Program-made: the position numbers and the translations under genes | In this document: one piece after another, positions 32,581 through 43,830 of the stretch | Position numbering within the stretch: position 1 is the stretch's first letter | How the letters are laid out: every line of letters starts with the position of its first letter | Source of the DNA: Closterium sp. Naga37s-1 | Taxonomy: Eukaryota; Streptophyta; Zygnematophyceae; Desmidiales; Closteriaceae | DNA length: 64,000 nucleotides | Direction: 5' to 3' | Assembly (NCBI GenBank): GCA_947471745.1 | Contig: CANJKZ010000088.1 | Location: forward strand, 248,001 to 312,000 | Notes under the pieces: model-generated | Databases searched by the model: none | Seen by the model: the letters and a program-made list of their open reading frames with translations, nothing else | What the model was told of the DNA's origin: nothing

Positions 32581-33660
32581 GCGTCAGGTCAGGTGGCTGC
32601 GTCGGGTCAGTTAGCCGCGTCTTGTTCGTGTCGGCTACTCTCGCACCAGACTCTCCTCTGGCACCACCGTCTTGGTCACCCCTCCCTGCTGCGCCTGCGT
32701 GGCATGCACTCGCGTCTCCTTATCTCTAGCCTCCCCAGGTCAATGCCCCCACTCCCGCGCTTGCTTGCACTGCCGTGCCTTCCCTGCGTCGAGGGGCGGC
32801 AGTGCGCCGCTCCTCACTCCTCGTTTCCGCCAACTACTGCTCCTCTGCAGACTCTCCACATGGACGTGTGGGGCCCAGCCCACGTCCGTGGACAAGACCA
32901 GGAGTGCTACTTCCTCCTGGTTGTTGAGGATTACATTTGCTACACCACTGTCTTCCCCTTGCGTAGCAAGGCGGATGTCCCCGGTGTCTTGATCCCCTGG
33001 ATCACTGCTGTTCGTCGCCAGCTGAGAGCGCAGTTTCAATAGGACCTCCAGGTGCTGCGATTGCAGTCTGACAAAGGCGGTGAGTTTTCCTCGCGCCTCC
33101 TTGAGGGCTTTTGTCGTGCGGAGGGCATCGCCCAGTCGTTCACGCTTCCGGCCTCTCCACAGCAGAATGGGATTGTTGAGCGCCGTATTGGCTTGGTCAT
33201 GGAGGTTGCTCGCACCTCCGTGATCCATGCACCTGCTCTCCATTTTCTGTGGCCGTTTGCGGTCCGATTCGCCGTGCATCAGCTCAACCTCTGGCCCCGT
33301 TTCTAACGTGCCAGAGACCTTGCCTACACTGCGTTGGACGGGGGAGGTTGGCGATGCGTCGGCGTTTCGGGTCTGGGGCGCGCTCTCCCTTGTCCGCTAT
33401 ACCACCGCGGGCAAGCTCTCTCCTCGCACTCTTCGCTGCGCCTTCCTTGGCTTCCCCACCGATGCCCCGCCCTGGCATTTTTACCACCCTGCCTCGCGCC
33501 GCGTTCTGTCCTCACAGAACGTCACCTTTGATGAGTCGGTTTGCTTCTACCATCTCCACCCGCACGTGTCTTCCCCACTCTCCCCGCCGCCCCTCTTCCT
33601 GTTCCCAGGTCCCCCCTCAGTAGACCCCCTCCCCCCGCAGGGTCCTGCTCCCTGAGGTGT
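32580..33660 (+). pseudogene. Copia J GAG-pre-integrase and integrase
   Basis: HQTLLWHHRLGHPSLLRLRG (about 32,645-32,700) gives the HHCC zinc site with CLPCVEGRQ. The core has LHMDVWGPAHV, LLVVEDYICYTTVF, LQSDKGGEFSS (about 33,060-33,092) and ASPQQNGIVERRIG, i.e. the D, D, E context. SPRTLRCAFLGFPTDAP and FDESVCFYHLHPH follow. It is the best integrase of the clan in this window together with that of N. Confidence 0.85.
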
Positions 33661-34299
33661 GTCTCAGGTCGACCCACCCCCCTTGGTTGAGCCTTTAGAG
33701 GTCTCCTCTGACACCTCTGGCCCAACAGAGGGGGGTGACCCTGCTGCTGACAACATAGTGGCTACTCGCCGCTCCCCGCGCTTGCAGACCCCTGCTGGTT
33801 TTCCGCCTAGGCCGTCTTCGCCGCCTCCGCAGCCTGTCGCTATGGACTCTGGAGTTGCTTGGGGTGGTGACACTGGGGGTGCGGCCTCTGGAGGTGCTGG
33901 TCCTGGGGGTACGGGTTTTGGGGGTGCTGCTGCTGGGAGTTCTGGCGTTGGACAGCAGCGACAGTCTGGTTGACAGAAGACCCTCTCGCCGCAGCAACTT
34001 TGTGATTGGGTTGTTCGGCGGGCCCGGGTTCCTGGAGCTTGGAGTTCACGCAAGTCGGCCACAAGGGGAGGGGCATGGGGGGCAGGGGAGGGGAAGGGAG
34101 AGGGGACATCCTCGACGTCCTCAGCAGCAGGCTCATCGACCTCGGCGAGCAGAGGGAGTGTTGCCATCGAGGTGTCCGTCGGTGGGATGGTCGGCATCCG
34201 GCCCGATGCCAGCCTGTGCTCTGACTTCCACACCTCTAGCGACATGTTCTCGTAGAACACCACGTCCGACGTGGTGACTACCCGGTTGTCAGCGATGTC

Positions 34300-36060
34300 G
34301 AGGAGCTCCCAGCCCTTGCTCTCCTCCGAAACGCTGAGGTAAATGCCCCACCTGGCCTTCGGCTTCAGCTTTCCACCACGCTGCTGCTCGGGGAACAAGA
34401 ACTGCGCCATGCAGCCCCATACACGTGCCAGCGACAAGTCGGGCTTCTTCCCAGTCAGCAGCTGGTATGGCGTCGACCCCAGCTGCAGCGTCGACCACTT
34501 CAGGCAGTTGCGGACCTAGACGGCCTGCCGCAGAGCGAGGTGCCACCAGTGGTGCTGCACGCCCATGTGCAGCAACATCGTTCGCACTGACTCCATCACT
34601 GTCCTCATCTTGCGCTCCGCCATGCCGTTCTGCTGAGGGGTGTAGGGGCAGGTCAGGTCGTGGACGATCCCCTTGCCATTCACGAAGTTGGTGAACTGCT
34701 TCCCGAGGAACTCCCCTCCCCGAGCATCAGCACCGACTTCTTCGTCTGCCGCTCAGTCACCGCCAGCCACTGCACAAACTTCTGCAGTGCATCCGACTTC
34801 TTGGCAACCTGCCTCACCCACACGTAGCGGATCTTGCGGTCCTTCAGCAGCAAGAAATACAGGCTGCCATCCTTGACAGCCACCCGAAATGGCCCGCATA
34901 GGTCAACGTGCACGACGGCCAGCACGTCGTCGGCGTCGGAGCCCTGGTCGGGGAAGGTGTGCCGCGCCAGCTTCCCGCCGACGCACGAGACACACGGCAA
35001 GTCGGCGCCATACGCCGACTTGAGGTCCAGCCTAGTGGCGACCTTGTGGTTTGCCGAGCTCCGAATGGTGTTCATGCCGACGTGTGCAAGCCTCGCATGC
35101 AGCCTGTCCGGCGTCGACTTTGTCACCAAGACGATCGCCCGCAGGGTCACGACCTCCGTTGTGGGCATTGTCGACTTCGCCGAGCAGGGACGCAGGTCGG
35201 TGCAGAGAACTCGCCCGGTGTAGGACGCCCGACCAAGGACGTCTCCCGCCGCCGAGACGAGCAACATCCCGTCGCCGTCCTCTTGCAGCTTCACGCCATT
35301 CTCCTTCAATTGATTGGCCGAAAGCATGTTCGCTCGCACACCCGGGACATAGAGAACGTTGGGGATGAGCACATGCCTCCCAGCCTCCCCTTGCAGAGCG
35401 ATAGTGCCGCGGCCTTGGACGTCCTGCAGTGCCCTATTGAAGTCGCGCATGTGCTTGACGTCGCCGCTTGGCTGTAGGTCAACGAAGACCTCCTTCGTCC
35501 CCATCAAAAGGTGGGAGCAACCAGTATCGAGCAGAATTACCGCCGGGTTTGCCTGCACGGCTGCCGCCATCGCCTGGAAGTCCTCGCCGGCCTCCGGCGC
35601 CAGCGAGACGATCGGCTCCACGACGCCAACCAGCGAGCACGACGCCTCTTTGTCATCTCGCCCTTTGCCGCCAGCAGAGGAGTCAGCTTCCTTCGCCGAG
35701 GTCGATGACTTGGTCGACTGCTTCTCCTTGCGCGGCTGGTTTCTGCCTCGACGGGGACGACGGCTGCCAGACCTCCCGCGGCCTCCCTTGGCGTCGTCAT
35801 CGTCGGAGTCACTGCGGTCGGGGCACTCGAAGGAGAGGTGGTTGGGGTCGCCGCACAGCCAGCACTCCCGACGTCGACTTCCTCCTCCACGACCGCTATC
35901 CTTGGCCGACTTCTTCTTGTCTGCATCCTTGCTTGGCTTCCAGCCACTGCTACCACCACCGCCAGACTGCCCGCTCTGCCCCGGTCGACCACCTTGCTTC
36001 ATCGGGGCAATGTAGTTCACCTGTGCAAGGAGCTCCGAGGGCCGCTCAGCTTCTTGCATC
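34300..36060 (-). pseudogene. Copia K zinc knuckle, protease and integrase
   Basis: Zinc knuckle CWLCGDPNHLSFEC (about 35,830-35,875), Arg/Gly-rich basic stretch, protease ILLDTGCSHLLMG (about 35,500-35,540), GAG-pre-integrase RLHARLAHVGMNTI (about 35,065-35,110), CVSCVGGKLARHTF, then VVHVDLCGPFRV and further integrase core to about 34,600. C-terminal blocks RVWGCMAQFLFPEQQ and WGIYLSVSEESKGWELLD lie at about 34,300-34,420. Confidence 0.83.
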
Positions 36061-36068
36061 GCCTCATC

Positions 36069-37079
36069 CTACAGGATGTACGAGGTAAGAGAATCCTCAT
36101 TGAGTGTCGCCCTAGTACTCGGCGCTAACGACAGTCGTTTCAGCAGGTTGTAGCTGCTCGTGAGCCCTTTGATAACGTGCGTTAGGTACGACGTCGTCGA
36201 GTAGTGCACGCCGGCCATCCTCATGGTGGCGAGAATTCGCCGAGCCCGGTTGCAGTAGTCATTCGCCGTCTCCTCTTTGCCCATCCGTATGTGCGACACC
36301 TGTTCCTCAAGCTAGCCGATGTACAGGTCGTCGGTGACCTGGTACGTCGACTCGATGAAGTGCCATGTCCGGTGGCCGGCGTCGAGGTACTCCCTGCATG
36401 ACTTCAAGGCGATCTGCACGCCCGGCGAGCAGCACCGCGAGATGACCGTGAAGGTCAGCAACTGCACAGCGCGAAACTCCGCACGCAAGTCGACATAGTG
36501 TTCCTCCGGCGTCGCCACAGTGCCCTTGGCGAAGCCGATCAGCCCGGCCATCTCCAGCTAGGGCTCGATGGCTTCCTTCCAGGTGAGGATATCAGATCGA
36601 CCAACAAGCAGGGGGGTGACTGAGATCCTGTCCGGCGTAAACTTGAAGTTGCCGTAGCTCGATGCAATCCCGCCCGCTGTCACGTGGGTCGCCGACATCG
36701 ACAATAAACTGCTTTGTCGACCTCCGGCGTCACCTTGTGAGGAGCCTGCAGCCGCCGACGACCGCATCCCTCGCATCTGAACACCGCCGACCTCATCGGC
36801 GTGTATCACACCTCGCTGCCTCGACATGCCTCCCGCACTGCTGCCGACTTGGTCACCACTGGCATTGACTCCCACGTCGACGCCGCCCTCGTTGTTCTCC
36901 AGTTGAGGAGAAGCTGGTCGGGTAGGGTGCTCTCCCGCCCACACCGATCGGATGCATGCCTCGATGACCGCCAATGGTAGGTTTGGCTTGTACTCGTTGG
37001 TCTCATGGCGTCTCCTCACGTCCTCCAGCCGTGCCTCCAGGGTGTCCACCACTCCTGCGTCACCTACGGCACCTACCAT
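36069..37079 (-). pseudogene. Copia K gag
   Basis: UBN2-type gag region: ISVTPLLVGRSDILTWKEAI, CREYLDAGHRTWHFIESTYQ and MGKEETANDYCNRARRILATM, about 330 residues in total. An acidic, glycine-rich N-terminal extension of about 120 residues precedes the core. Confidence 0.78.
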
Positions 37080-37389
37080 AGTGCCGACCTACAAACAAGA
37101 ATTAGGTAAGTGACCACTACGTCGACCTGACTGAAGGGGTAAGTCGTGTGCCGTCCACGCTCACCGCACCATGCGGAGATAACTCGATCAACGGGAGCTC
37201 GGCTACGGGCTAGGCACGGGGCAGGAGGGATCTCTGCGTTCGTTCCCTTAGTCGTTCTCTAGCACTTGTGCATTCACGAGGCAAAACCGCAAGAGTTTCA
37301 CTATCAAAAATTGAGAATAATGGTAGCAACTAGATTGGCAAGGTAGACTATATCAGAAGCCTAGCATACAAGTTGACCACCAGCTCAGC

Positions 37390-38110
37390 ACGAAGGCGAC
37401 TTGCCAGCTGATCGACCTCAGACGTCCTCTGGCGTCCTCAGTCGACGTGCAAGGCTGGCGTGCCAGCACACCAACAACAGGCCACCACAGGTCTTCACAC
37501 GTGCTCATGTGCGCACACCTACTTCGCAGGTGCAAAGTGACGGTGACGACATGCACCGCCACGCACATTGCGCAGGTGCCAAGTCGACCATATGTCGACG
37601 GTTGCACCTGATGAGTCCTGTTGACCACGTGCCACCAAACCGCAGGTCGACTTTGCCAATCTACCTGGGCGACAGTCGCGAACCTTGCAGACCTTGTCGT
37701 CCGGGTAACCTGGTCGACCGGGCGACCATGTCGACCAGGTGTGTCATCTTAGGCCCGTCGACCGCCCAGGTCAACGACCACCTCATGTCGACCACACCAG
37801 GTCGACCACTGCCCTGGTCGACCAACTCCATGTCGACAACCCACCTAGTCGACCAACTCCAGGTCAACCAGTACACTTGTCAGCCGACCACACCCAGTCG
37901 GCTTCCCTTGGTCGGCGTCACCCAAGTCGATGCCCCCCACTGGTCGACCTCCCAGGTCGACCAGCCGAAGTTGGCGCCCTCCCAAAGTCGGCGCCCTTGC
38001 AGTGGCCCTTGTGCAGGTCGACCAGGCCCATCGACCAGCTCGCCCACTGTTGCAGGTCGGCTGCACTCCTCACACCCGACCCCGAGGTCGGCTCCGCCCA
38101 AGCGAGGACG
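37390..38110. repeat. GTCGAC-dense degenerate repeat block
   Basis: About fifteen GTCGAC hexamers lie within roughly 550 bp (37,580-38,030), mostly as GGTCGACCA or ATGTCGACC, with further near-matches (GTCGGC, GTCAACC). Chance would give less than one. Spacing is irregular, about 12 to 40 bp. No gene is seen. The unit is its own reverse complement at its core, so strand is undefined. 37,100-37,390, left of it, holds nothing I recognise. Confidence 0.8.
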
Positions 38111-39559
38111 GGGCCAACAACAACTCCCGTTGACAGCACCTTCATCACCTCCTACTTGCTGCTCCTAAACAGCAGGATGGTGTCGACGTACACCAAGAAC
38201 ATCACAAGGGAATCCTTCTCCCCATGAGAAAAAAGGCTCTCGTTGCATGCGCTCGCCCTAAAGCCTATCTCTTCTAACACTGAAGCCTGCTTCTTGTACC
38301 AGGAACGTGGTGCTTGTTTGAGGCCATATATGACTTCTTTAGCTTACACACACGCCCAGTACCATCCTCATAACACGGCGGCTGCATCATGAACACCTCC
38401 TCATCTACCAGCCCATAGAGGAAGGCTGTGGTGATATCCATCTGGACTATCACCTACCCACACACAGCTGCACTTGCGAGGAGAACACGCAGTGTTGGCG
38501 GATTCGCAGTTGCAGCAAATGTCTCCTTGTAGTCCTCCCTTTCCTTCTGGTGATACCCCCTTGCAACCAGCCTACTCTTGTAAATTGACACGGCTCTTTT
38601 GTTGTCAGTTTTAATCATAGGAATCTATCCACAGTTTATGGCTTTCTTCCCCATAGGCAACGGCACCGGCTCCCAAGTCCCATTCTCCATCTGGCTGTTG
38701 TATTCTGCATCTCGTAACACTAGCCATTTGTCCCTGTCTAGTCCGTTAAGGGCCTCCTCCATGGTCAGTGGCTGAGTCGGTGCAGGTGCCATGAAACAGT
38801 ACACCTCCTCCTCCTCCGACTCCTGATCAGAATCACAAATGCTCTGCAGTACCAGCAATGCGTCATGCTGCTGCTGCTCTCCACTTATTCCCCCTTCGCC
38901 TCTCAGCTTCAAGGAAGCCATTTGCATCTACTTTGTTATCATGGTTGAAAAGGTGCGACCTGCAGGTGGTGTTTAGGTCTGGGTCCTCCTTTGTTGTGTG
39001 AGGCTATCATTTGCATTCACGTCCATCTGCCTCCCATCTTATGTTCGTACGTTGCATGCGTGGTGTGCGCATGTGTAAGCCTTTGTGTTTGGCATGGTTT
39101 GGACTTTGTGAGTGTGTGTGAATGTTATTTTGCTTGAGCAGATATCTGAAATGACTTCTACGTTCAAGAGCTTTCTGACAAACAAAGAATCGTTGCGATC
39201 GTATGGGGTATAGACTTTTGGGGGTTGGTAAATTTCGTCATTCTACTGTAGTTGCTGCCAAGTGGGTGGGAGAAGCCAAACCAAGTTGGCAAGTGTGGCC
39301 AATTTGGGTGAGGTGGATTTGGGAGGTTGGGAAATTGACAAGAGTCAAAGTTGGGTACCTATAGGGAGGGGATTTTGTGAGCTTATGGTGTTTGGTTGGT
39401 TAGGGACTCCCTTGGGACCTTCCCTCTCGTCCTTCTCTTGATCTCCCACCTGGTTTCTTGCTACTTCAATTCCTCTTTTTGGAACCTGATTGAACTATTG
39501 TGATTGAGTTAAGTTTCAGCTCCAGCATACCCCCTAGTGCGCCAAAAATGATAACTTGA

Positions 39560-40315
39560 TGTCAGAATTCCTCCTCTCTGTCTCTCTGTCCTCACTCACG
39601 TGTGGCTTATTACCAGCCCTGCCCACTTGATGCTCTCTCTCCTCTCACTCTGGCTCCTCTCCCTTCTCTCCCACTATCCCCTCCCTCTCCTTTACCCAAT
39701 TTCTCCTTGCCTTTACCATTGCTATGATTCTGTTTTGGCCCTTCCTGTAATTTCCGACCCTTCCTACCCCATTCAGACTGCTTGTTATGGCTCTGCTAGG
39801 AACTACTTATCTTTGAAAAAGAAATCACAGTAATTTGCGAAAACAAACATGCAGTGGCAGTCCCATGGCCCTGTTTCCAGCCTTAAGCTTCCCATCTCAA
39901 ACCCTAGCTAGGCAAGTCTAGCAAATGGATGCTAACTACCTAGCTTGCAATCTAGCAGTTCACTCTGCCTCCTCCAGCTGGCGGCAATGTCTTCCAGCTT
40001 TCCTGGACTCGGTGTCTGTGAAAACAAACTAAACACATACACATGCACACCACACATCTCATTCGTCAGCCCCGAATACACCCCCAAGCTATCTGCCCAG
40101 TTACCAGCCCACCCTCCTCCCCAGTTCACCACCCTCTGCCTTGTCCCATCCCACTCTGTTCAGACTGCCAAGTTGCCCGCCCTCGCTCGCCACTTCCCTT
40201 CCTCGTACACGCTGCAAGGCACCCAGGTTATATACAAATGTACACGTTCCTCCAGTACACCCACGCCGTAACCCTCTGTCAGAATTATTCAAGCATGAAC
40301 CTTAAAATTCTGGCA
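39560..40315 (-). repeat. 3' LTR of Gypsy P
   Basis: 756 bp, plus-strand ends TGTCAGAATT...AATTCTGGCA (inverted). On the element strand a TATATAAC box lies near 40,228, about 90 bp from the U3 start, fitting a promoter with short U3. The left edge abuts M1. Confidence 0.85.
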
Positions 40316-40317
40316 GC

Positions 40318-40506
40318 TGTCGAAATTCCTCATCTCTGCCTCTCTGTCCTCACTCACGTGTGGCTTGTTACAGCCCTGCCCACTTGATGCTCTCTCTCCT
40401 CTCACTCTGGCTCCCTTCCCTTCTATCCCATTATCCCCTCCCTCTCCTTTACCCTACTTTCTCCTTGCCTTTACCATTGCTCTGATTCTGTTCTGACCCT
40501 TCCTGC
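40318..40506 (-). repeat. Second, partial LTR segment beside the 3' LTR of Gypsy P
   Basis: Repeats the first 190 bp (plus-strand order) of the 3' LTR: TGTCGAAATTCCTC...CTCACTCACGTGTGGCTT... to CCTTGCCTTTACCATTGCT. It starts two bases after the full LTR, so it forms a tandem partial LTR at the pol end. This segment is not seen at the other end of the element. Confidence 0.75.
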
Positions 40507-40719
40507 CCCCTCCCATGCCACATAGCAGCCGTCCTCGAGCACGTCATGGGATCCGAGGGTCCTGCCTTCTCAGTTGCCTTATCCGTGCGGATCCTGGCCA
40601 CGTTAGTAACATGGTTAGCCACGCGTTTGCCCTTCCCATCCTCAAGCACTATACTTCTGAATGCTTCACTTCCTTCATGGTCCACCGCTGCTGGAACAAG
40701 CCCACATCCAGCGCATGCC

Positions 40720-41700
40720 TATGCTGTCTCCTCAAATAGACTTCTCCTTCCTGCACCCCTGCTCCTGTTCCCTTGCACTCTGCCTCCTGCCGCTGCTTGT
40801 ACCTCTCTATGTCTCAAAGTTGCGCCACGTGCAGGTTCTCCAATGCTGCAGCGAGTAGCTGTCGCAAGTAGGCTGCCCGCGCTTCTGCTACTGCAATCCA
40901 TTTCTCCACTGAGCCTATGGTGATGACATCCACCAGCAACTTCAGAGCCACTACTGGCATCACTGGTTCTTTGCAGAATAGCAGGTAGTACGGCGAGACA
41001 TCTCAAAGCGCAGCCTGCTTACTGAATCGGTACCCCCCCATCACCCAGCATAGCTTCTTGTCCCAGTCTCTCTTATGTGCCTCCCCATACGCCCTCAGCC
41101 CCCTCTTCACTGTCTGCACCAAACTCTCTGTTAAACCGTCACTCTACGGATGACACTGTGAGGTGCTATGATGCCTGATGCCACTGGCCTTAAGCAACTC
41201 ATCAAATTCTCCTTGGAATTCCGTGCCTTGGTCTGTCAAAACCTTGCCACATGCCCCCAGTCGGGTGATGACTAACTCCTCAAATGCCTCAGCTATCGTC
41301 TCCGCCGTCTGTGCACCAGGGGCTTTGCCTCTGCCCACTTGCTCACGTGTTCCACCATCAGTAGGATGTACCTTCTCCCTTTTGTGGTCACCAGTAACTC
41401 CCCCGCAATATTCAGTGACCATCTGTAGCCCAAGCTGACTATGGGGAGAGGCTGCAGCTCCACCTTCTCTCGTTCCATCACTGCTCGGTTCATGCAGCAC
41501 GCCTCACAGTGCCACACCCAATCCTTTATCTATTTGCACATGCCTGCCCACCACCATCCTCTCTGCATAGCTGCTGGGTCCAAAGCGGTCCGTAGTGCCC
41601 CATTTTCTCATGTACCTCCCGGATGATGCCCTCTCTCTCTCCTGGAGCCGGCACATGCTTCCAACCTTCTCCGGTTCGCAGCTGCACCTGCCCTTTGTAC
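40720..41700 (-). pseudogene. Gypsy P integrase
   Basis: Minus strand: the integrase core has SLGYRWSLNIAGEL, YILLMVEHVSKWAEAKPL and LTDQGTEFQGEFDELLK (about 41,190-41,240), the last two catalytic contexts, and the H2C2-type region upstream around 41,530-41,620. It lies 3' of RNase H as in Ty3/Gypsy. The C-terminal part to about 40,720 shows no chromodomain. Confidence 0.8.
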
Positions 41701-41879
41701 CAGCGATAGTACTCGCCCCTGGCTCGCACCCTTGCTGACCTTGCTCCTCCTTCCCTTGTTGTCCCCTGAATCCAAGCTAGTGCCTCCTTGTCCTCCCAGA
41801 TGTCTGCTGGCCCCGCTTTCACCTCCCCCCATTCCCTTTCCCGATCAGCTTCTTTTGCCATGGCCATCAGGCATGCGGA

Positions 41880-43160
41880 CGGCTGCACTACTGGCGGATT
41901 GCGCGACAGCCCGTCCACATGCTGCATGGTTTTGCCGGCCGATGCTTGATCTCGAAGTCGTATTCCTGCAGCTTCATGGCCCACCTCGCATTGCGCCTGG
42001 TCAAGTCTGGAGTTTGCATTAGCCATAGCAACGGCTGGTGGTCCGTCACGAGTGTGAATTTCCTGCCGTGCAGGTACACTCGAAAATGTTTCACTGGCAC
42101 ACCACGGCCAGCCCTTCCCCTTTGTATGAGTAATTTGCCTCCGCGGCGTTGCCGCTTATGCTCACGAAGGCCACCACTTTCTCCACCTCGCCCTTCATTT
42201 GAGTCAGCACTGCCCCCATGCCTGCACTATTCCAATCGGAGAACAGCGTAAAAGGTGCATCTGCCTTTGGCAACTCTAGGGCTGTGCCATTCTTAACCGC
42301 TCCCATCAGATCCTGCACCCCCTTCTCCTGCTCTGGACCCCACTCCCATTTCTGATCTTCCCACAACTGGTGGTTCAGAACGGTTGCCCTTCTACTAAAG
42401 TTCGGCACGAACTTCCTGTAGTATTTCAGGAAGCCCAATGACGCTCACAGGGTGCTCCTGTCCTTTGGCACCGCCACCCTGTCCAGGACATCCACCTTTG
42501 CTTGCTGGATCCCAATCAGTCCTCCTTCTACCTCGAACCCCAGGTACTCCACTGTCGTTTGCCCGAGCTTACACTTTCCTGGGTGGCATGTCAGACCCGC
42601 CTCATGAATAGCCTTGAGCGCGGCTTCCACATCTTTCACATGCGACCTTCTGTCCGTGCTAAAGACAATCACATCGTCGATGTAGCACGCTGTGTTTGGC
42701 ACGTTGCGCAACACCTGATCCATCACCCTTTGAAACTCTGCCGAGGCTGACTTTAGCCCGAACGGTAGTGTATGCCACTCATACTGCCCATCCGCCCCGT
42801 GAAATGTCGTCTTCCTCTTATCCGCTCCAGCTATCGGGATCTGGTTAAACCCCTGTCGTAAATCCAAGGTTGAGAAGACCAGTGGCTCTGCTAATTTGTC
42901 AAAAATCTCATCCGGTCTCGGCGTCTGGTACCGCTTCATGATTGTCACCTTGTTCGGGTCTCTGTGGTCCCCGCACATGCGCTTAGACAGCACCTGCCCT
43001 GTTAGATCTGTGCGAGCCGCCACCATCGTCGCTGCTGCATACTCCGAGTTCGATTTCCTTATAAATCCCGCCTCCAGCTCCTGGCACTTCTCGGTGCAGA
43101 TCTGAATCTCCTCCGGTGTCATCCTTAGCCACCGCTGGTACACATGAATTTCTGTTGTCA
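41880..43160 (-). pseudogene. Gypsy P reverse transcriptase and RNase H
   Basis: Reverse transcriptase: GFIRKSNSEYAAATMVA, CGDHRDPNKVTI, FSTLDLRQGFNQIPI, WHTLPFGLKSASAEFQRVM and the CYIDDVIVF box with catalytic YIDD at 42,673-42,684. RNase H: FTLFSDWNSAGMGAVLTQM, VYLHGRKFTLVTDHQPL and FEIKHRPAKP. Clearly Ty3/Gypsy type. Confidence 0.9.
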
Positions 43161-43830
43161 GCTCGATCTTCACCTCCGCCACTTTGCACCTTCCCACCTC
43201 TTTTAACGTGTACGCAAAGGCTGGCATATAGCGGGACAATACCTCCTTGAGCGCTTCCGCATCCTCCTCTGAAATGCCTTCCCCTATCACCCACTCCTTC
43301 ACCTCCATTGCCGGCTGCGGTTGGATTTTCTCCCCTTTTGACAAGTGTCCTTCCGGACCGGTCTCTGGCTTCTGAGCTGTTGCCGCTGTACTCCCTGCTC
43401 CCCCTTCCTCTTGTGGCTTCCCTTCGGTATTGTCCCCCTCCTTTGTCATGGCCACCAGCGCGAACTCCCACGATCCAAATTCCCGCTCGTAGCTCTCCCT
43501 ACTGCGTTGTCGTTCGATAGCTTCCTCGAGCCAGTTGAAGTCCTCCCTCTTCTTGTCCACTGCGGCTTCTTCCCCGTTCCCAGGTAGCCGAATCTCCGCC
43601 TGCTCCGCATATTGCACCGGCACCTCGTCCTCCTCTTCCCATGGGTAAACCCACCTCCTTTCCACCCGGTGCCCTTGTTTGTGCTGAACTTCATCATTCT
43701 CTATCTCTCCCAGCATTGCTCGCACCACCGCCTCTTTCGCCGCCGATCTCTCCGTCGGGGGCTGTACAGCCGCTGCTTTGTCTCGCTTCCGCTCCCACCT
43801 CAGCTGTGAATGGTACATGCGAATGGGTGC
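43160..43830 (-). pseudogene. Gypsy P spacer between methyltransferase and RT
   Basis: About 220 residues, charged, with RQRSRESYEREFGSWEFALV and a Glu/Gly/Lys-rich stretch, then ISEEDAEALKEVLSRYMPAF and TLKEVGRCKVAEVKIEL, which lead into RT as is usual for Gypsy. The first part has no recognised fold and could be a target-recognition or linker segment of the methyltransferase module; unproven. Confidence 0.6.

Larger units (their letters stand above)
30411..34030 (+). mobile_element. Copia J, short-LTR clan, leader to integrase
   Basis: Lacks its own LTR. It starts in a GC-rich leader (30,411-30,900) directly after the Copia H LTR. Then gag (from 30,922), protease, GAG-pre-integrase, integrase and the start of the linker, stopping near 34,030 where minus-strand Copia K begins. 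RT and RNase H are absent. Its sequence is more diverged from A than G or N are, with several breaks, suggesting an older insertion. Confidence 0.85.
34035..37100 (-). mobile_element. Copia K, third Copia lineage, gag to integrase
   Basis: Minus-strand Copia with gag (36,069-37,079), CCHC knuckle, protease, GAG-pre-integrase and integrase (down to about 34,040). Reverse transcriptase and RNase H are absent. No LTR or primer site is recognised. It belongs to neither the short-LTR clan nor lineage C. It is broken, with several breaks. The GTCGAC-rich block to its right may be its leader; I cannot prove it. Confidence 0.82.

Noticed and set aside
37401-38168. 255-residue plus-strand frame
   Set aside because: Kept open by the GTCGAC repeat block; frames in several phases on both strands are equally long.
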